A stretch of DNA of 64,000 nt from Amphritea japonica ATCC BAA-1530 (GCF_016592435.1 NZ_AP014545.1:2488693-2552692), one strand, 5' to 3'; counted from the stretch's first letter, positions 9,508-17,960 are shown. Made by a program: numbers and translations. The notes: a model not told the origin generated them from the letters alone.

Positions 9508-9583
9508 TGGTGGAGCCTAGCGGGATCGAACCGCTGACCTGTTCGCTGCCAGCGAACCGCTCTCCCAGCTGAGCTAAGGCCCC
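9508..9583 (-). tRNA. tRNA-Ala (anticodon GGC)
   Basis: The 76-nt minus-strand sequence folds as a full cloverleaf. The acceptor stem is GGGGCCT/AGGCTCC, the D arm GCTC...GAGC, and the anticodon stem GTTCG/CGAAC with loop CTGGCAG (anticodon GGC). The T arm contains GGTTCGATCC, and CCA is encoded. Its 3' end points towards the restriction island. Confidence 0.97.
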
Positions 9584-10049
9584 AATACCAAGTGGCGGCT
9601 ATATTAATCATGGTGCATTCCAGAGTCAAGCAAAGTTGGTGTTTAACATGGGCTAAAACCCTCTTCCTTTTCAACTGCTTATTTAAAGTTACTCACTCTG
9701 ATTAAGAAAGGCTCATCGCAGGTTCTGGTGGAACAGAGAATACGTGGTGGTTTTGATAGAACTCAGCCTATCGGGACATGCTTTTTGTGGGAGCTGCGCC
9801 CTCGCGGCGATAGATTTATTTTATTGCCTAACGAGGGTTTTATCGCGACGGGCACCCAAAGGGCATGCAAGCGTCACTCCTACAAGTGCTTTTGATTGAT
9901 TTAATCTCTATGCCCTCGGTGTTCTCTGTGGTTAAGCGCTCTTTAATCTCGTAATTCTGTGAGAGCCACGTTCTCGCGGTGATTAATTAATTTTTTTTAT
10001 TGCCTGCTGAAGGCTTTATCGCGACGGGGCGTCGCTCCTACAGGTTAAT
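9584..10049. repeat. Two REP/REPIN-like palindromic elements between tRNA-Ala and gltX
   Basis: No gene is present. Two related elements lie in direct orientation at about 9786-9895 and 9958-10043. Each has a left arm around CTCGCGGYGAT, a central TTTTATTGCC, and a right arm TTTATCGCGACGGGC running to CTCCTACA. Read in reverse, the right arm of the second copy is TGTAGGAGCGACGCC followed by CGTCGCGATAAA, close in style to Pseudomonas-type REP sequences. The 76 nt next to the tRNA probably hold its promoter. Confidence 0.75.
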
Positions 10050-10084
10050 ACAAAAACAAAAAAAGCCCCGCAGTGCGGGGCTTT
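10050..10084 (-). terminator. Intrinsic terminator of gltX
   Basis: On the minus strand, AAAGCCCCGCA-TGCGGGGCTTT is followed by seven T and a further T-rich stretch, 26 nt beyond the gltX stop. Confidence 0.93.
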
Positions 10085-10110
10085 GAATTTATCAAAAACA
10101 GCTTGGGCGT

Positions 10111-11610
10111 TTAAGCCTCTGACAGCGCTTTAGCGACGTCGCGGTACTCTTTTTCCCAGCGCTTCGCTTCTTTCTTCGATGGCCCGCCGACGGTGTTCAG
10201 TGCATGACGTACACGGGCACGGCTCATGTCCGGGCCGAGGATCTGCATAGAGTCAACGACTGATACACTCTGGCTGGTGCCGGCAATCGCCACAAAGATT
10301 GGGAAGAGTACGTCGCGGATCTTATAATCCATCGCTTCACCCAGTACTTTAAACTGAGCGAACAGGTGGTCTTTTTCCCAGTTCTGTTCAGTATCCAGCA
10401 TCCAGGAAGCAAACTGCAAAATCCGGCGGGTATCTTCCAGCTGGAGCTTCTTATGCTCAAAGCTCTCTGTCGTGATCGGGAGCATTCCGGATAACAGGAA
10501 AGAGGATACCGGTGCTACATCGGTGAACTTTTCTACCCGTTGTTTGATTAGCGGAATAATCTGCATCAGGTATTCAGGGTTCAGCGCCCATTTCTGGAAC
10601 TCTGCGGCAAACTGTTCATCGGACAGCTCTTCACGAATCCACAGACCGTTAAGCCAGCTGAGTTTTTCCTGATCAAAGATCGGGCCACCCAGTGAGACAC
10701 GGTTGATATCGAAATGCTCGACCATCTCTGCCAGCGAGAACTTCTCGCGCTCATCCGGCATCGACCAGCCCATACGCGCCAGGTAGTTGATCAGTGCTTC
10801 AGCCATGTAGCCCATACGCTGATAGTAGATGATGCTGGTTGGGTTCTTACGCTTAGACAGCTTGGACTTGTCAGGGTTACGCAGCAGTGGCATGTGGCAC
10901 AGCTGCGGCATATCCCAACCGAAGTAGCTATATAGCAGCTGATGCTTTGGCGCTGAGTTAATCCACTCTTCGCCTCGCAGTACGTGAGTGATCTCCATCA
11001 GGTGATCATCCACTACGTTCGCCAGGTGGTAAGTCGGCATACCATCTGACTTCATCAGAATCTGACAGTCCACCTGAGACCATTCCACTTCGATGCTGCC
11101 ACGGAGCATATCGTCAAAGACGCAAACGCCCTCTTCCGGTACTTTCATGCGGACAACATACGGCTCATCCGCCGCTTCCCGCTTAGCCACTTCGTCAGCA
11201 GGCAGTGCCAGATCGCTCTCTTTCAGCGCACTTTGCAGCCCCTGTTCACGGCGCTGATTACGCAGCTGATCCAGCTCTTCTGAGGTGCGGTAACATTTAA
11301 AGGCTTTTCCGCCATCGAGCAGCATTTGCGTATGCGTCTTATAGATGTCGCTACGCTCGCTCTGACGGTATGGACCGAATGGGCCTGGCTTATCCGGGCC
11401 TTCTGCCCATTCCAGACCTAACCAGCGCAACGAATCAAAAATAGCCTGTTCAGATTCAACAGTGCTGCGGGTCTGATCGGTATCTTCGATACGCAGGATA
11501 AACTCGCCTCCGTGTTGACGGGCGAAAGCCATGTTAAACAGAGCAATATAGGCGGTGCCTACGTGCGGGTCACCGGTTGGGGACGGCGCGATACGGGTAC
11601 GTACTGTCAT
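10111..11610 (-). CDS. gltX: Glutamate--tRNA ligase (GluRS)
   Basis: This 499-residue class I aminoacyl-tRNA synthetase charges tRNA-Glu with glutamate. The HIGH-type motif is in [13 protein letters not shown] near the N-terminus, and the KMSKS-type loop reads KLSKRK. An anticodon-binding helical domain ends in [15 protein letters not shown]. The frame stays open upstream to 11745, but the protein should start at the ATG at 11610 ([11 protein letters not shown]), because homology begins there and the upstream 45 codons look like untranslated sequence. It is monocistronic with its own terminator. Confidence 0.96.
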   Translation of the reverse strand: MTVRTRIAPSPTGDPHVGTAYIALFNMAFARQHGGEFILRIEDTDQTRSTVESEQAIFDSLRWLGLEWAEGPDKPGPFGPYRQSERSDIYKTHTQMLLDGGKAFKCYRTSEELDQLRNQRREQGLQSALKESDLALPADEVAKREAADEPYVVRMKVPEEGVCVFDDMLRGSIEVEWSQVDCQILMKSDGMPTYHLANVVDDHLMEITHVLRGEEWINSAPKHQLLYSYFGWDMPQLCHMPLLRNPDKSKLSKRKNPTSIIYYQRMGYMAEALINYLARMGWSMPDEREKFSLAEMVEHFDINRVSLGGPIFDQEKLSWLNGLWIREELSDEQFAAEFQKWALNPEYLMQIIPLIKQRVEKFTDVAPVSSFLLSGMLPITTESFEHKKLQLEDTRRILQFASWMLDTEQNWEKDHLFAQFKVLGEAMDYKIRDVLFPIFVAIAGTSQSVSVVDSMQILGPDMSRARVRHALNTVGGPSKKEAKRWEKEYRDVAKALSEA

Positions 11611-11741
11611 CAGAAAATATGCATCCAGACTGATTAAAGGGAATTGCCGCGCATTATACCCGCTCCTCTGATCAGCGCCTACCGTAACTGTCGATAAGCC
11701 TCCTTTATCAGGCGAGTATTTCTGCAGCATAATGCTGCGTC

Positions 11742-11756
11742 GCACAAAACTGGTGC
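11742..11756. promoter_or_regulatory. Candidate NtrC binding site upstream of nasT
   Basis: GCAC-AAAACTG-GTGC matches the NtrC pattern GCAC-N7-GTGC exactly. It lies about 170 bp upstream of the predicted sigma54 start, a normal enhancer distance. The call is by consensus only; the site falls in the 5' flank of gltX. Confidence 0.55.
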
Positions 11757-11890
11757 GCTTTTTCCTTTTCAGTCTCTACCTTTAACGCTGTGTTGATTTT
11801 CTGGCATTCGTCATTAATTGCATCTCAAGCCTTACATCACAAGGCTGGCAGGCTGAACACAGCTCTATCGGCAGGTTGGCATATAGCCTC

Positions 11891-11906
11891 TGGCACGCTA
11901 AGTGCA
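11891..11906 (+). promoter_or_regulatory. Sigma54 (-24/-12) promoter of nasT-nasS
   Basis: TGGCACG-CTAA-GTGCA differs from the sigma54 consensus TGGCACG-N4-TTGCA by one base. GG (11892-11893) and GC (11904-11905) are separated by exactly 10 bp. The predicted start is near 11917, about 25 nt before the nasT ATG. The rest of the 11611-11890 gap shows only the gltX upstream region and the NtrC-like site. Confidence 0.85.
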
Positions 11907-11941
11907 ATAGTAGGTTAACGTTATGACAAGAATAACCCTTT

Positions 11942-12538
11942 ATGACCACGACTCACTTACAACCGGAACGGGTATTGGTCATCGATAAAGATACCGCCCG
12001 CTCAGCTTTACTGGAACAGGCCCTTAAAGATCAGGGCTATGAAGTTGTTTGCCGTCTGCACGATACCGAAGGGTTGATCAGCCGGGTTGAACAGATCCGC
12101 CCTGACATCATCATTATCGAACTGGACTCCCCTGACCGGGATGTACTGGAGCATATGGCCACCCTTAACAGCCATATTCCGCGCCCGGTGGTGATGTTTG
12201 CTGAAACCGGCGATAGCCAGACCATTCAGAAAGCGATTAAAGCCGGAGTTAGCGCCTACGTCGTAGATGGTATGAGTGCTGACCGGATTCAATCAATCAT
12301 GGACGTCGCCGCCGCCCGGTTCCGAGAGTTTCAGGCACTGCGGAGCGAACTGAATGATGTTCGCAACGAACTGGAAGATCACAAGCAGCTTGATCAGGCT
12401 AAGCGACTCATTATGAAGCATCAGCAGTGCACCGAAGACAAAGCCTACAGCGCCATGCGCACCATGGCGATGGATCAGGGAAAACCGATGACACAGATCG
12501 CCAAAAATATAATTTCAGTACTTGAGATGCTGGATTGA
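11942..12538 (+). CDS. nasT: ANTAR-domain transcription antiterminator NasT
   Basis: This 198-residue protein has an N-terminal receiver-like fold (about 9-125) and a C-terminal ANTAR RNA-binding domain (about 130-195, [18 protein letters not shown]). In known NasST systems NasT binds a two-hairpin leader RNA and prevents termination; NasS holds it inactive until nitrate or nitrite is sensed. The receiver is degenerate: Glu60 stands at the phospho-acceptor Asp position, Ala87 at the Thr position and Asp109 at the Lys position, so phosphorylation control is unlikely. It is followed 16 nt later by nasS. Its targets are probably the two leaders at 13957-14047 and 17863-17950. Confidence 0.93.
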   Translation: MTTTHLQPERVLVIDKDTARSALLEQALKDQGYEVVCRLHDTEGLISRVEQIRPDIIIIELDSPDRDVLEHMATLNSHIPRPVVMFAETGDSQTIQKAIKAGVSAYVVDGMSADRIQSIMDVAAARFREFQALRSELNDVRNELEDHKQLDQAKRLIMKHQQCTEDKAYSAMRTMAMDQGKPMTQIAKNIISVLEMLD

Positions 12539-12554
12539 GCAAAGAGCAACCACT

Positions 12555-13739
12555 ATGACGATAATACACAGCCCACATCTGGACACACCGGAAAAGACTG
12601 CACTGACACTGGGCTTTCTACCGCTAATGGATTGCGCCCCCTTGGTGATCGCTAAAGAGAAAGGGTTTTTCAGTGAAGCAGGCCTGGATGTTCAGCTTAG
12701 CCGTGAAGGTTCCTGGGCATCAATCCGGGATAAGGTCTTATTAGGGCTTCTGGATGGCGCGCAAATGCTCGCCGGTATACCACTGGCATCGACACTGGGG
12801 CTCGGTTCTCCCCAGGTTAATATGATCACCGCTTTCAGTATCGGCCTGAACGGCAACGCAATCACGCTGTCAAATGAACTGCTGGCCGAAATCGATGAGT
12901 CAGGCCATCAGCCAAACGATACCTCTGCGGCTGGCTTTAAAAAGCTGATTAACCTGCGACGGGCAACCGGGCGTGAAAAAATCACGCTGGCGACGGTATA
13001 TCCCTATTCTGCCCACAACTATCTGTTGCGCTTCTGGCTCAGCGATGCCGGTATCGACCCGGATAACGATGTCACCCTCACCGTAGTGCCTCCACCACAG
13101 ATGGCTGTGACCATGAAGAAAGGTCATATCGACGGTTATTGTGTTGGCGAGCCCTGGAACTCTGTCGCCCAGGAGATGAATATTGGTAACCCGATTATCT
13201 CCGGTTATCAGATCTGGAATAATTGCCCGGATAAAGTCTTTGCCGTGACGGAGAACTGGCACAACGCCCACCCTGCGACCCATCAGGCGCTGATCTGCGC
13301 CTTGATTCAGGCCAGCCACTGGTTAGATATGCCCCAAAACAGTGACGAAGCGTTGCAAATTTTGCTGGGCAAAGCATATCTGGGCCCAGCGCTCTCTATG
13401 CTGCCGCAACCGCAGTTGACCCAGGGTAACCGAGTCTTTCATCGCTACGCCGCCAGTTATCCCTGGCGCTCCCATGCATTGTGGTTTCTGGAACAGATGC
13501 AGCAATGGGGACAGCTTCAGCAGGGTGTCGATCTGACCAAAACCGCCTGCAAGGTATACCGACCCGATATTTATCGGGATGTCGCCAAAAAAATGAAGAT
13601 CCTTCATCCGACAATCGATTGTAAGCCGGAAGGTTACCACGACAGCGAATGGATTTTGCAGGGCAATGCCGGCGCCGTCACGATGGGAAGCGATCTGTTT
13701 TTTAACGGTACAACCTTCGACCCAAACAGCTGCCGCTAA
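12555..13739 (+). CDS. nasS: NasS, nitrate-sensing periplasmic-binding-like regulator of NasT
   Basis: This 394-residue protein is related to NrtA (shared blocks [34 protein letters not shown]) but has no signal peptide, as expected for cytoplasmic NasS. It binds nitrate or nitrite and releases NasT. An ATG at 12522 overlapping nasT extends the frame, but ATG 12555 (MTIIHSPHL) is preferred because the extension is not conserved-looking and coding overlap is then avoided. The nasT-nasS order and spacing are typical. Confidence 0.93.
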   Translation: MTIIHSPHLDTPEKTALTLGFLPLMDCAPLVIAKEKGFFSEAGLDVQLSREGSWASIRDKVLLGLLDGAQMLAGIPLASTLGLGSPQVNMITAFSIGLNGNAITLSNELLAEIDESGHQPNDTSAAGFKKLINLRRATGREKITLATVYPYSAHNYLLRFWLSDAGIDPDNDVTLTVVPPPQMAVTMKKGHIDGYCVGEPWNSVAQEMNIGNPIISGYQIWNNCPDKVFAVTENWHNAHPATHQALICALIQASHWLDMPQNSDEALQILLGKAYLGPALSMLPQPQLTQGNRVFHRYAASYPWRSHALWFLEQMQQWGQLQQGVDLTKTACKVYRPDIYRDVAKKMKILHPTIDCKPEGYHDSEWILQGNAGAVTMGSDLFFNGTTFDPNSCR

Positions 13740-13779
13740 CAGTCGCTCTCTGACTCAGACAAAGTCACCATAACCCTGA

Positions 13780-13825
13780 GCACCTTTTAAGTGCCAGAGA
13801 CAATTATGAGGCTCCACCCGGGTGC
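13780..13825. promoter_or_regulatory. Two tandem NtrC-like enhancer sites upstream of nrtA
   Basis: Site 1 (13780-13794) is GCAC-CTTTTAA-GTGC, an exact GCAC-N7-GTGC. Site 2 (13811-13825) is GCTCC-ACCCG-GGTGC, one mismatch from GCACC-N5-GGTGC. Their centres are 31 bp apart (three helical turns), about 150 and 120 bp upstream of the predicted sigma54 start. This resembles the spacing of the NtrC sites at enterobacterial glnAp2. Confidence 0.7.
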
Positions 13826-13912
13826 ATTTTTAGAGAGTCAGGTTGGCGATAATTACTAAGAAAACCACCTGACTCGAAGTATCTATATGATTTATAAGGC
13901 AATTTAACAAAA

Positions 13913-13928
13913 CGGCACAGACCCTGCT
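13913..13928 (+). promoter_or_regulatory. Sigma54 promoter of nrtA-nrtB-nrtD
   Basis: CGGCACA-GACC-CTGCT matches the -24/-12 pattern, with GG (13914-13915) and GC (13926-13927) 10 bp apart. The predicted start near 13938 gives a leader of about 160 nt before the nrtA ATG. Confidence 0.75.
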
Positions 13929-13956
13929 ATTACAAAGATAATAAATCTAACAAGCA

Positions 13957-14047
13957 AACTTTCAGGAAACTGACAGTTAATTTTACTTAAGACAACGGCG
14001 TCTGCTCTTACCGATCTCACCATCGGCAGGAGCAGGCGCTTTTTTTT
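13957..14047 (+). promoter_or_regulatory. NasT-responsive leader: candidate P1 and P2 hairpins plus overlapping intrinsic terminator
   Basis: The candidate P1 hairpin (13957-13978) has arms AACT/AGTT and TCAG/CTGA around GAAA. Candidate P2 (13990-14003) is AGAC-[AACGGC]-GTCT, a hexaloop with A1 and G4 as in ANTAR target RNAs. A strong terminator follows: stem arms 13998-14007 and 14030-14039 (GCGTCTGCTC/GAGCAGGCGC), an inner CCGAT/ATCGG stem, then eight T (14040-14047). The P2 3' arm lies inside the terminator 5' arm, so the two folds exclude each other. Bound NasT would favour P2 and readthrough. P1 lacks the canonical hexaloop, which is the weaker point. Confidence 0.8.
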
Positions 14048-14100
14048 GACTAACTTTTTTGCTTAGCTTTTTAAAAACTTATATTCAGGAGCCACATCAC

Positions 14101-15510
14101 ATGTCGCAAAAATTGCTATCTAAGTTTATGGGCCGCCGCTCGCTATTGCAGGGTGCGGTAAAGACTTTCGGCGCCGTTGCAGTTGGCAGCATGCTGGCAA
14201 TGAGCACTGCTCAGGCAGCCGTTGGCGAACCGGAAAAAGAAGACCTGAAGTTCGGCTTTATCAAACTGACAGATATGGCCCCTCTGGCTATCGCTTATGA
14301 AAAAGGCTATTTCGAAGATGAAGGCCTGTACGTACAACTGGAAGCACAGGCCAACTGGAAAGTGCTGCTAGACCGGGTAATAGATGGTGAACTTGATGGT
14401 GCGCACATGCTCGCAGGTCAGCCACTGGGGGCAACGATCGGCTATGGTACCCAGGCACACATTATTACCGCTTTCAGCATGGATTTGAATGGCAACGCTA
14501 TCACCGTTTCCAACGATATCTGGGAGCAGATGAAACCCCACGTGCCGATGGGCGCTGACGGTAAACCCGTTCACCCGATCAAAGCAGATGCTCTCAAACC
14601 CGTTGTTGATTCTTTTCAGGCCCAAGGTAAGCCTTTCAATATGGGGATGGTGTTCCCGGTCTCTACCCACAACTACGAGCTGCGTTACTGGCTGGCAGCC
14701 GGTGGCATTCACCCGGGTTACTATGCGCCACATAAGGGCGACACTGCCGGTCAGATCGACGCCGATGCCCTGCTCTCCGTTACCCCACCACCACAGATGC
14801 CCTCCACTATGGAAGCCGGTACTATCTATGGTTATTGCGTCGGGGAGCCCTGGAATCAACAGGCGGTATTCAAAGGGATAGGCGTACCCGTGGTAACCGA
14901 CTATGAGATCTGGAAAGACAACCCGGAGAAAGTATTCGGTGTATCCAAAGGCTGGGCGGATGAGAACCCGAATACCCACATCCGTGTCGTTAAAGCGATG
15001 ATCCGTGCGGCAAAATGGCTGGACGATAATAACAATGGCAACCGCCCTGAAGCAGTAGAAATTCTGTCTCGTTCTGACTATGTCGGTGCTGACTACGATG
15101 TTATCGCGAACTCAATGACCGGAACATTCGAGTACGAGAAAGGCGATAAGCGCGCAGTGCCTGACTTCAACGTCTTCTTCCGTCACAACGCTACCTATCC
15201 TTACTACTCTGATGCTATCTGGTACCTGACTCAGATGCGTCGTTGGGGCCAGATCGCCGAACCTAAATCTGATGACTGGTTTATGGATACCGCTAAGAAA
15301 GTCTACCGCCCGGACATCTACGCAACAGCAGCTAAAGAGCTGATCGCAGAAGGCAAGCTTGAAGCCAGTGAGTTCCCTGACTTTGCGTCTGAGACCGGTT
15401 ACAAAGCCCCACAGACTCACTTCATTGACAACATTACCTATGACGGTACTAAGCCAAATGAGTATCTGACGAAGTTTAAAATCGGCCTGAAACCAGACAC
15501 TACGCTTTAA
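14101..15510 (+). CDS. nrtA: Nitrate ABC transporter substrate-binding protein NrtA (Tat-exported)
   Basis: This 469-residue protein binds nitrate (and probably nitrite) in the periplasm for the NrtBD permease. The N-terminus has a twin-arginine signal ([13 protein letters not shown], then a hydrophobic stretch ending AQA). The mature part carries the family blocks [30 protein letters not shown] and [10 protein letters not shown], shared with NasS. The ATG at 14101 follows AGGAGCC; a longer in-frame TTG at 14059 lies in the terminator tail and is rejected. It is the first gene after the NasT-type leader. Confidence 0.95.
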   Translation: MSQKLLSKFMGRRSLLQGAVKTFGAVAVGSMLAMSTAQAAVGEPEKEDLKFGFIKLTDMAPLAIAYEKGYFEDEGLYVQLEAQANWKVLLDRVIDGELDGAHMLAGQPLGATIGYGTQAHIITAFSMDLNGNAITVSNDIWEQMKPHVPMGADGKPVHPIKADALKPVVDSFQAQGKPFNMGMVFPVSTHNYELRYWLAAGGIHPGYYAPHKGDTAGQIDADALLSVTPPPQMPSTMEAGTIYGYCVGEPWNQQAVFKGIGVPVVTDYEIWKDNPEKVFGVSKGWADENPNTHIRVVKAMIRAAKWLDDNNNGNRPEAVEILSRSDYVGADYDVIANSMTGTFEYEKGDKRAVPDFNVFFRHNATYPYYSDAIWYLTQMRRWGQIAEPKSDDWFMDTAKKVYRPDIYATAAKELIAEGKLEASEFPDFASETGYKAPQTHFIDNITYDGTKPNEYLTKFKIGLKPDTTL

Positions 15511-15634
15511 CGTCTGTTTAACGCCGGGCTAACCAGGCTCTACTAAAGAGTTCAGCTGAAGGGTTTTACTGAAAAGCTCTACTAAAAAGTCCGGCTAAAA
15601 GATTCAGCTAACAAGTTTGACTACAAAAACCAAA

Positions 15635-15656
15635 GGGTCACTCATCTGAGTGACCC
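15635..15656 (+). promoter_or_regulatory. nrtA-nrtB intercistronic stem-loop
   Basis: GGGTCACTC-ATCT-GAGTGACCC is a perfect 9-bp stem 14 nt before the nrtB ATG, with no T run, so it is not a simple terminator. It is preceded by about 110 nt of imperfect repeats built on CTACTAAAAAG / CAGCTAAAAG units (15538-15625). It may protect nrtA mRNA or lower nrtB translation. Confidence 0.6.
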
Positions 15657-15670
15657 ATTGGAGAGGCCTT

Positions 15671-16654
15671 ATGAGTAGCATCGCATTAAAACTGTTAAAG
15701 CCGTTAGGCTTACCAGAGAAGTTTAATCTGGCTCAATTGATCAAATCAGTTGTCGTTCCTTTGAGCGGTATTCTGGTATTTCTGTTTATCTGGAATATTG
15801 GCGCACAGAACATTAACACCTCCCTGGGTGAGTTTCCTGGCCCAACTCAGGTATATGAAGAAAGCAAGAACCTGATCGCAGAGCATAATAGAGAGCGTCA
15901 AAAAGAGGTCGCCTTTTATGAACGTTTGGAGATACGCAATGCGAAGAAACTGGAAGCCAATCCCGATGCCGTTATCAAGACCCGTCCTTACACCGGCAAG
16001 CCAACTTTTATTGACCAGATAGGCACCAGCCTGGTGACAGTGTTAGCCGGCTTTTTTGCCGCCTCACTGATCGCTATTCCGGCGGGCATTGTGATCGGCA
16101 TGAACAAAACGCTCTACAGCGCGTTCAACCCCGTGATTCAGTTATTCAAACCGGTTTCTCCACTGGCATGGTTGCCACTGGTGACCATGGTTGTCAGTGC
16201 GCTTTATGTAAGTGATGACCCGATGTTTGCTAAATCCTTTGTGACTTCGCTGATCACCGTTTCCCTCTGCTGTCTCTGGCCGACTCTGCTGAATACCGCC
16301 GTCGGCGTATCAACCATCAGCACGGACCTGAACAACGTCAGCAAGGTACTGCGTCTGCCCTGGCTGACCCATGTTATTAAGATTGTTATCCCTTCCGCTA
16401 TTCCGATGATTTTCACCGGCCTGCGTCTGTCATTAGGTATCGCCTGGATGGTACTGATTGCCGCAGAGATGCTGGCGCAGAACCCGGGTTTAGGCAAGTT
16501 CGTCTGGGATGAGTTTCAGAACGGTAGTTCCAGCTCACTGGGACGGATAATGGTGGCTGTATTAGTGATCGGTCTGATCGGTTTCGTACTGGACCGGGTC
16601 ATGCTGGCACTGCAGAAGAAAGTATCCTGGGATAAATCAGTAGAACTGAGATAA
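15671..16654 (+). CDS. nrtB: Nitrate ABC transporter permease NrtB
   Basis: This 327-residue inner-membrane permease belongs to the NrtB/SsuC/TauC class (BPD_transp_1). An N-terminal membrane helix (about 28-46) is followed by a charged periplasmic segment and a cluster of helices (about 120-320). The EAA loop region is at about 220-260 (LRLPWLTHVIKIVIPSAIP) and ends with MLAQNPGLGKFVWDEFQNG, which is typical of the nitrate subfamily. The start at ATG 15671 (MSSIALK) has GGAGAGG upstream; a longer frame to 15650 runs into the hairpin and is rejected. Confidence 0.94.
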   Translation: MSSIALKLLKPLGLPEKFNLAQLIKSVVVPLSGILVFLFIWNIGAQNINTSLGEFPGPTQVYEESKNLIAEHNRERQKEVAFYERLEIRNAKKLEANPDAVIKTRPYTGKPTFIDQIGTSLVTVLAGFFAASLIAIPAGIVIGMNKTLYSAFNPVIQLFKPVSPLAWLPLVTMVVSALYVSDDPMFAKSFVTSLITVSLCCLWPTLLNTAVGVSTISTDLNNVSKVLRLPWLTHVIKIVIPSAIPMIFTGLRLSLGIAWMVLIAAEMLAQNPGLGKFVWDEFQNGSSSSLGRIMVAVLVIGLIGFVLDRVMLALQKKVSWDKSVELR

Positions 16655-16686
16655 ACGACCTTGACGTCAAAGGTTAGGAGAAGATC

Positions 16687-17577
16687 ATGACCGTTAAAAC
16701 ACACCTTGAGCTGACCGGTGTCGATATCGACTTTCCAACACCCAGCGGCCCGTTTAAAGCGTTAAACAACGTCAACCTGAAGATAGATCAGGGAGAATTT
16801 GTCTCGCTGATCGGTCACTCCGGTTGCGGCAAATCCACCGTTCTGAATATCGTTGCCGGTCTCTACCAGGCAACAAAAGGCGGCGTACTGCTAGACGGCA
16901 GAGAGGTAAACCAACCCGGTCCTGAGCGGGCGGTAGTGTTTCAAAACCACTCTCTACTACCCTGGTTAACCGCCTATCAGAATGTTGAACTGGCTGTTAA
17001 ACAGGTTTTCAAACACAGCAAATCTAAAGCTGAAATGAAGGAGTGGATCGAACATAACATGCATCTGGTACATATGGATCATGCGATGCATAAACGACCC
17101 GACGAGATCTCCGGCGGCATGAAGCAGCGCGTGGGTATCGCCCGCGCACTGGCGATGGAGCCAACCGTCATGCTGATGGATGAGCCTTTCGGTGCACTGG
17201 ACGCCCTGACACGGGCGCATCTGCAAGATTCTCTGATGGAAATTCAGGCAGACCTGAATAACACGGTGATCATGATTACTCACGATGTTGATGAAGCGGT
17301 ACTGCTATCGGATCGCATTGTCATGATGACCAACGGCCCGGCAGCCACCGTCGGTGAAATACTTGATATAAAACTGGAACGCCCTCGCCATCGCCTGGAA
17401 CTGGCCGATGATCCGGAATATAACCACTATCGGGCCGCCGTTCTCAGCTTCCTCTATGAGAAGCAGAGAAAACCGGGTGAAGCGCCGACTGAACCTGCTG
17501 CCACCGAAGAAAAGCCTGAAAAGATTAAAGACGTGCAAGCATCAACACCTCTGCTTGCGGATGAGCAAGCCGCCTGA
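16687..17577 (+). CDS. nrtD: Nitrate ABC transporter ATPase (NrtD/NasD-like)
   Basis: This 296-residue ABC ATPase energises nitrate import. It shows Walker A GHSGCGKST, Q-loop QNHSLLPWL, signature SGGMKQR, Walker B VMLMDEPF and the H-loop ITHDVDEA. The C-terminal 30 residues are Glu/Pro/Lys-rich and variable. The ATG follows AGGAGAAGATC. It is a single-ATPase form, not the cyanobacterial NrtC fusion with a sensor domain. Operon partners are nrtA and nrtB, and a strong terminator follows. Confidence 0.95.
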   Translation: MTVKTHLELTGVDIDFPTPSGPFKALNNVNLKIDQGEFVSLIGHSGCGKSTVLNIVAGLYQATKGGVLLDGREVNQPGPERAVVFQNHSLLPWLTAYQNVELAVKQVFKHSKSKAEMKEWIEHNMHLVHMDHAMHKRPDEISGGMKQRVGIARALAMEPTVMLMDEPFGALDALTRAHLQDSLMEIQADLNNTVIMITHDVDEAVLLSDRIVMMTNGPAATVGEILDIKLERPRHRLELADDPEYNHYRAAVLSFLYEKQRKPGEAPTEPAATEEKPEKIKDVQASTPLLADEQAA

Positions 17578-17600
17578 AAAACACAGGCTTGATTAAGCAT

Positions 17601-17630
17601 AAAAAGCCCGGCGCCCCGCCGGGCTTTTTT
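17601..17630 (+). terminator. Intrinsic terminator of nrtABD
   Basis: AAAAAGCCCGGC-GCCCC-GCCGGGCTTTTTT forms a GC-rich stem followed by T residues, 23 nt after the nrtD stop. It isolates the transporter operon from the reductase operon. Confidence 0.95.
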
Positions 17631-17747
17631 ACGAAACCTTGGGTTAATCGCAACAAGACTTCTTTCCCACACTGGCCACTGAAGGAGCAGTTTATCAAGA
17701 TGATAACTCTGCCAGAGGATGCCTTTCTGTGCACAACCCTAATCCCC

Positions 17748-17762
17748 GCCCCAACACAGTGC
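17748..17762. promoter_or_regulatory. Weak NtrC-like site upstream of nasC
   Basis: GCCCC-AACAC-AGTGC has two mismatches to GCACC-N5-GGTGC and is centred about 110 bp upstream of the predicted sigma54 start. A GTGCAC half-site palindrome lies at 17729-17734. Support is modest. Confidence 0.35.
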
Positions 17763-17839
17763 GCCAAATCTACACAACCTCTTTAAGGCACAGACACAAA
17801 AACACCTAACTAATTGAAAAATATATAAATAAACAAATC

Positions 17840-17855
17840 AGGCACGGTCTCTGCT
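17840..17855 (+). promoter_or_regulatory. Sigma54 promoter of nasC-nirB-nirD-nasA
   Basis: AGGCACG-GTCT-CTGCT matches the -24/-12 pattern, with GG (17841-17842) and GC (17853-17854) 10 bp apart. The predicted start is about 17865, giving a leader of roughly 95 nt. Confidence 0.8.
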
Positions 17856-17862
17856 TTACTCT

Positions 17863-17950
17863 AAGTGCCTATCTTCGGCTTCTCATATTTTTTGAACAAT
17901 GGTGTTCATCCTCCGGTATTCGTACCGGTTGATGGATGCCATTTTTTTTT
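17863..17950 (+). promoter_or_regulatory. Second NasT-responsive leader: P2 hexaloop hairpin overlapping an intrinsic terminator
   Basis: P2 (17893-17908) is TGAAC-[AATGGT]-GTTCA, a 5-bp stem with an A1/G4 hexaloop matching the AAYGGY loop of the nrtA leader. Its loop and 3' arm overlap the terminator 5' arm. The terminator (17899-17942) pairs ATGGTGTTCATC with GATGGATGCCAT, with an inner CCGGTA-TTCG-TACCGG hairpin, and ends in a T run to 17950. A weaker stem at 17865-17882 (GCC/GGC core) is the P1 candidate. The ATG of nasC lies only 10 nt past the T run. Confidence 0.82.
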
Positions 17951-17960
17951 GGGATTTTTT

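Noticed and set aside
9390-9674. 94-codon minus-strand ORF across the tRNA
   Set aside because: Its middle is the translated tRNA-Ala sequence and a terminator; no ribosome site or family.
12522-12554. Upstream nasS start overlapping nasT
   Set aside because: The added 11 residues do not resemble NasS, and the ATG at 12555 avoids the overlap.
14059-14100. TTG start for nrtA
   Set aside because: It lies just after the leader terminator and has no ribosome site; ATG 14101 has AGGAG and a Tat signal close behind.
14368-14979. 203-codon minus-strand ORF
   Set aside because: Antisense to nrtA, which has clear family motifs; codon pattern is the mirror of the real frame.
17865-17960. Extended start for the NasC-type protein
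   Set aside because: The extra 32 codons are the attenuator hairpins and T run.
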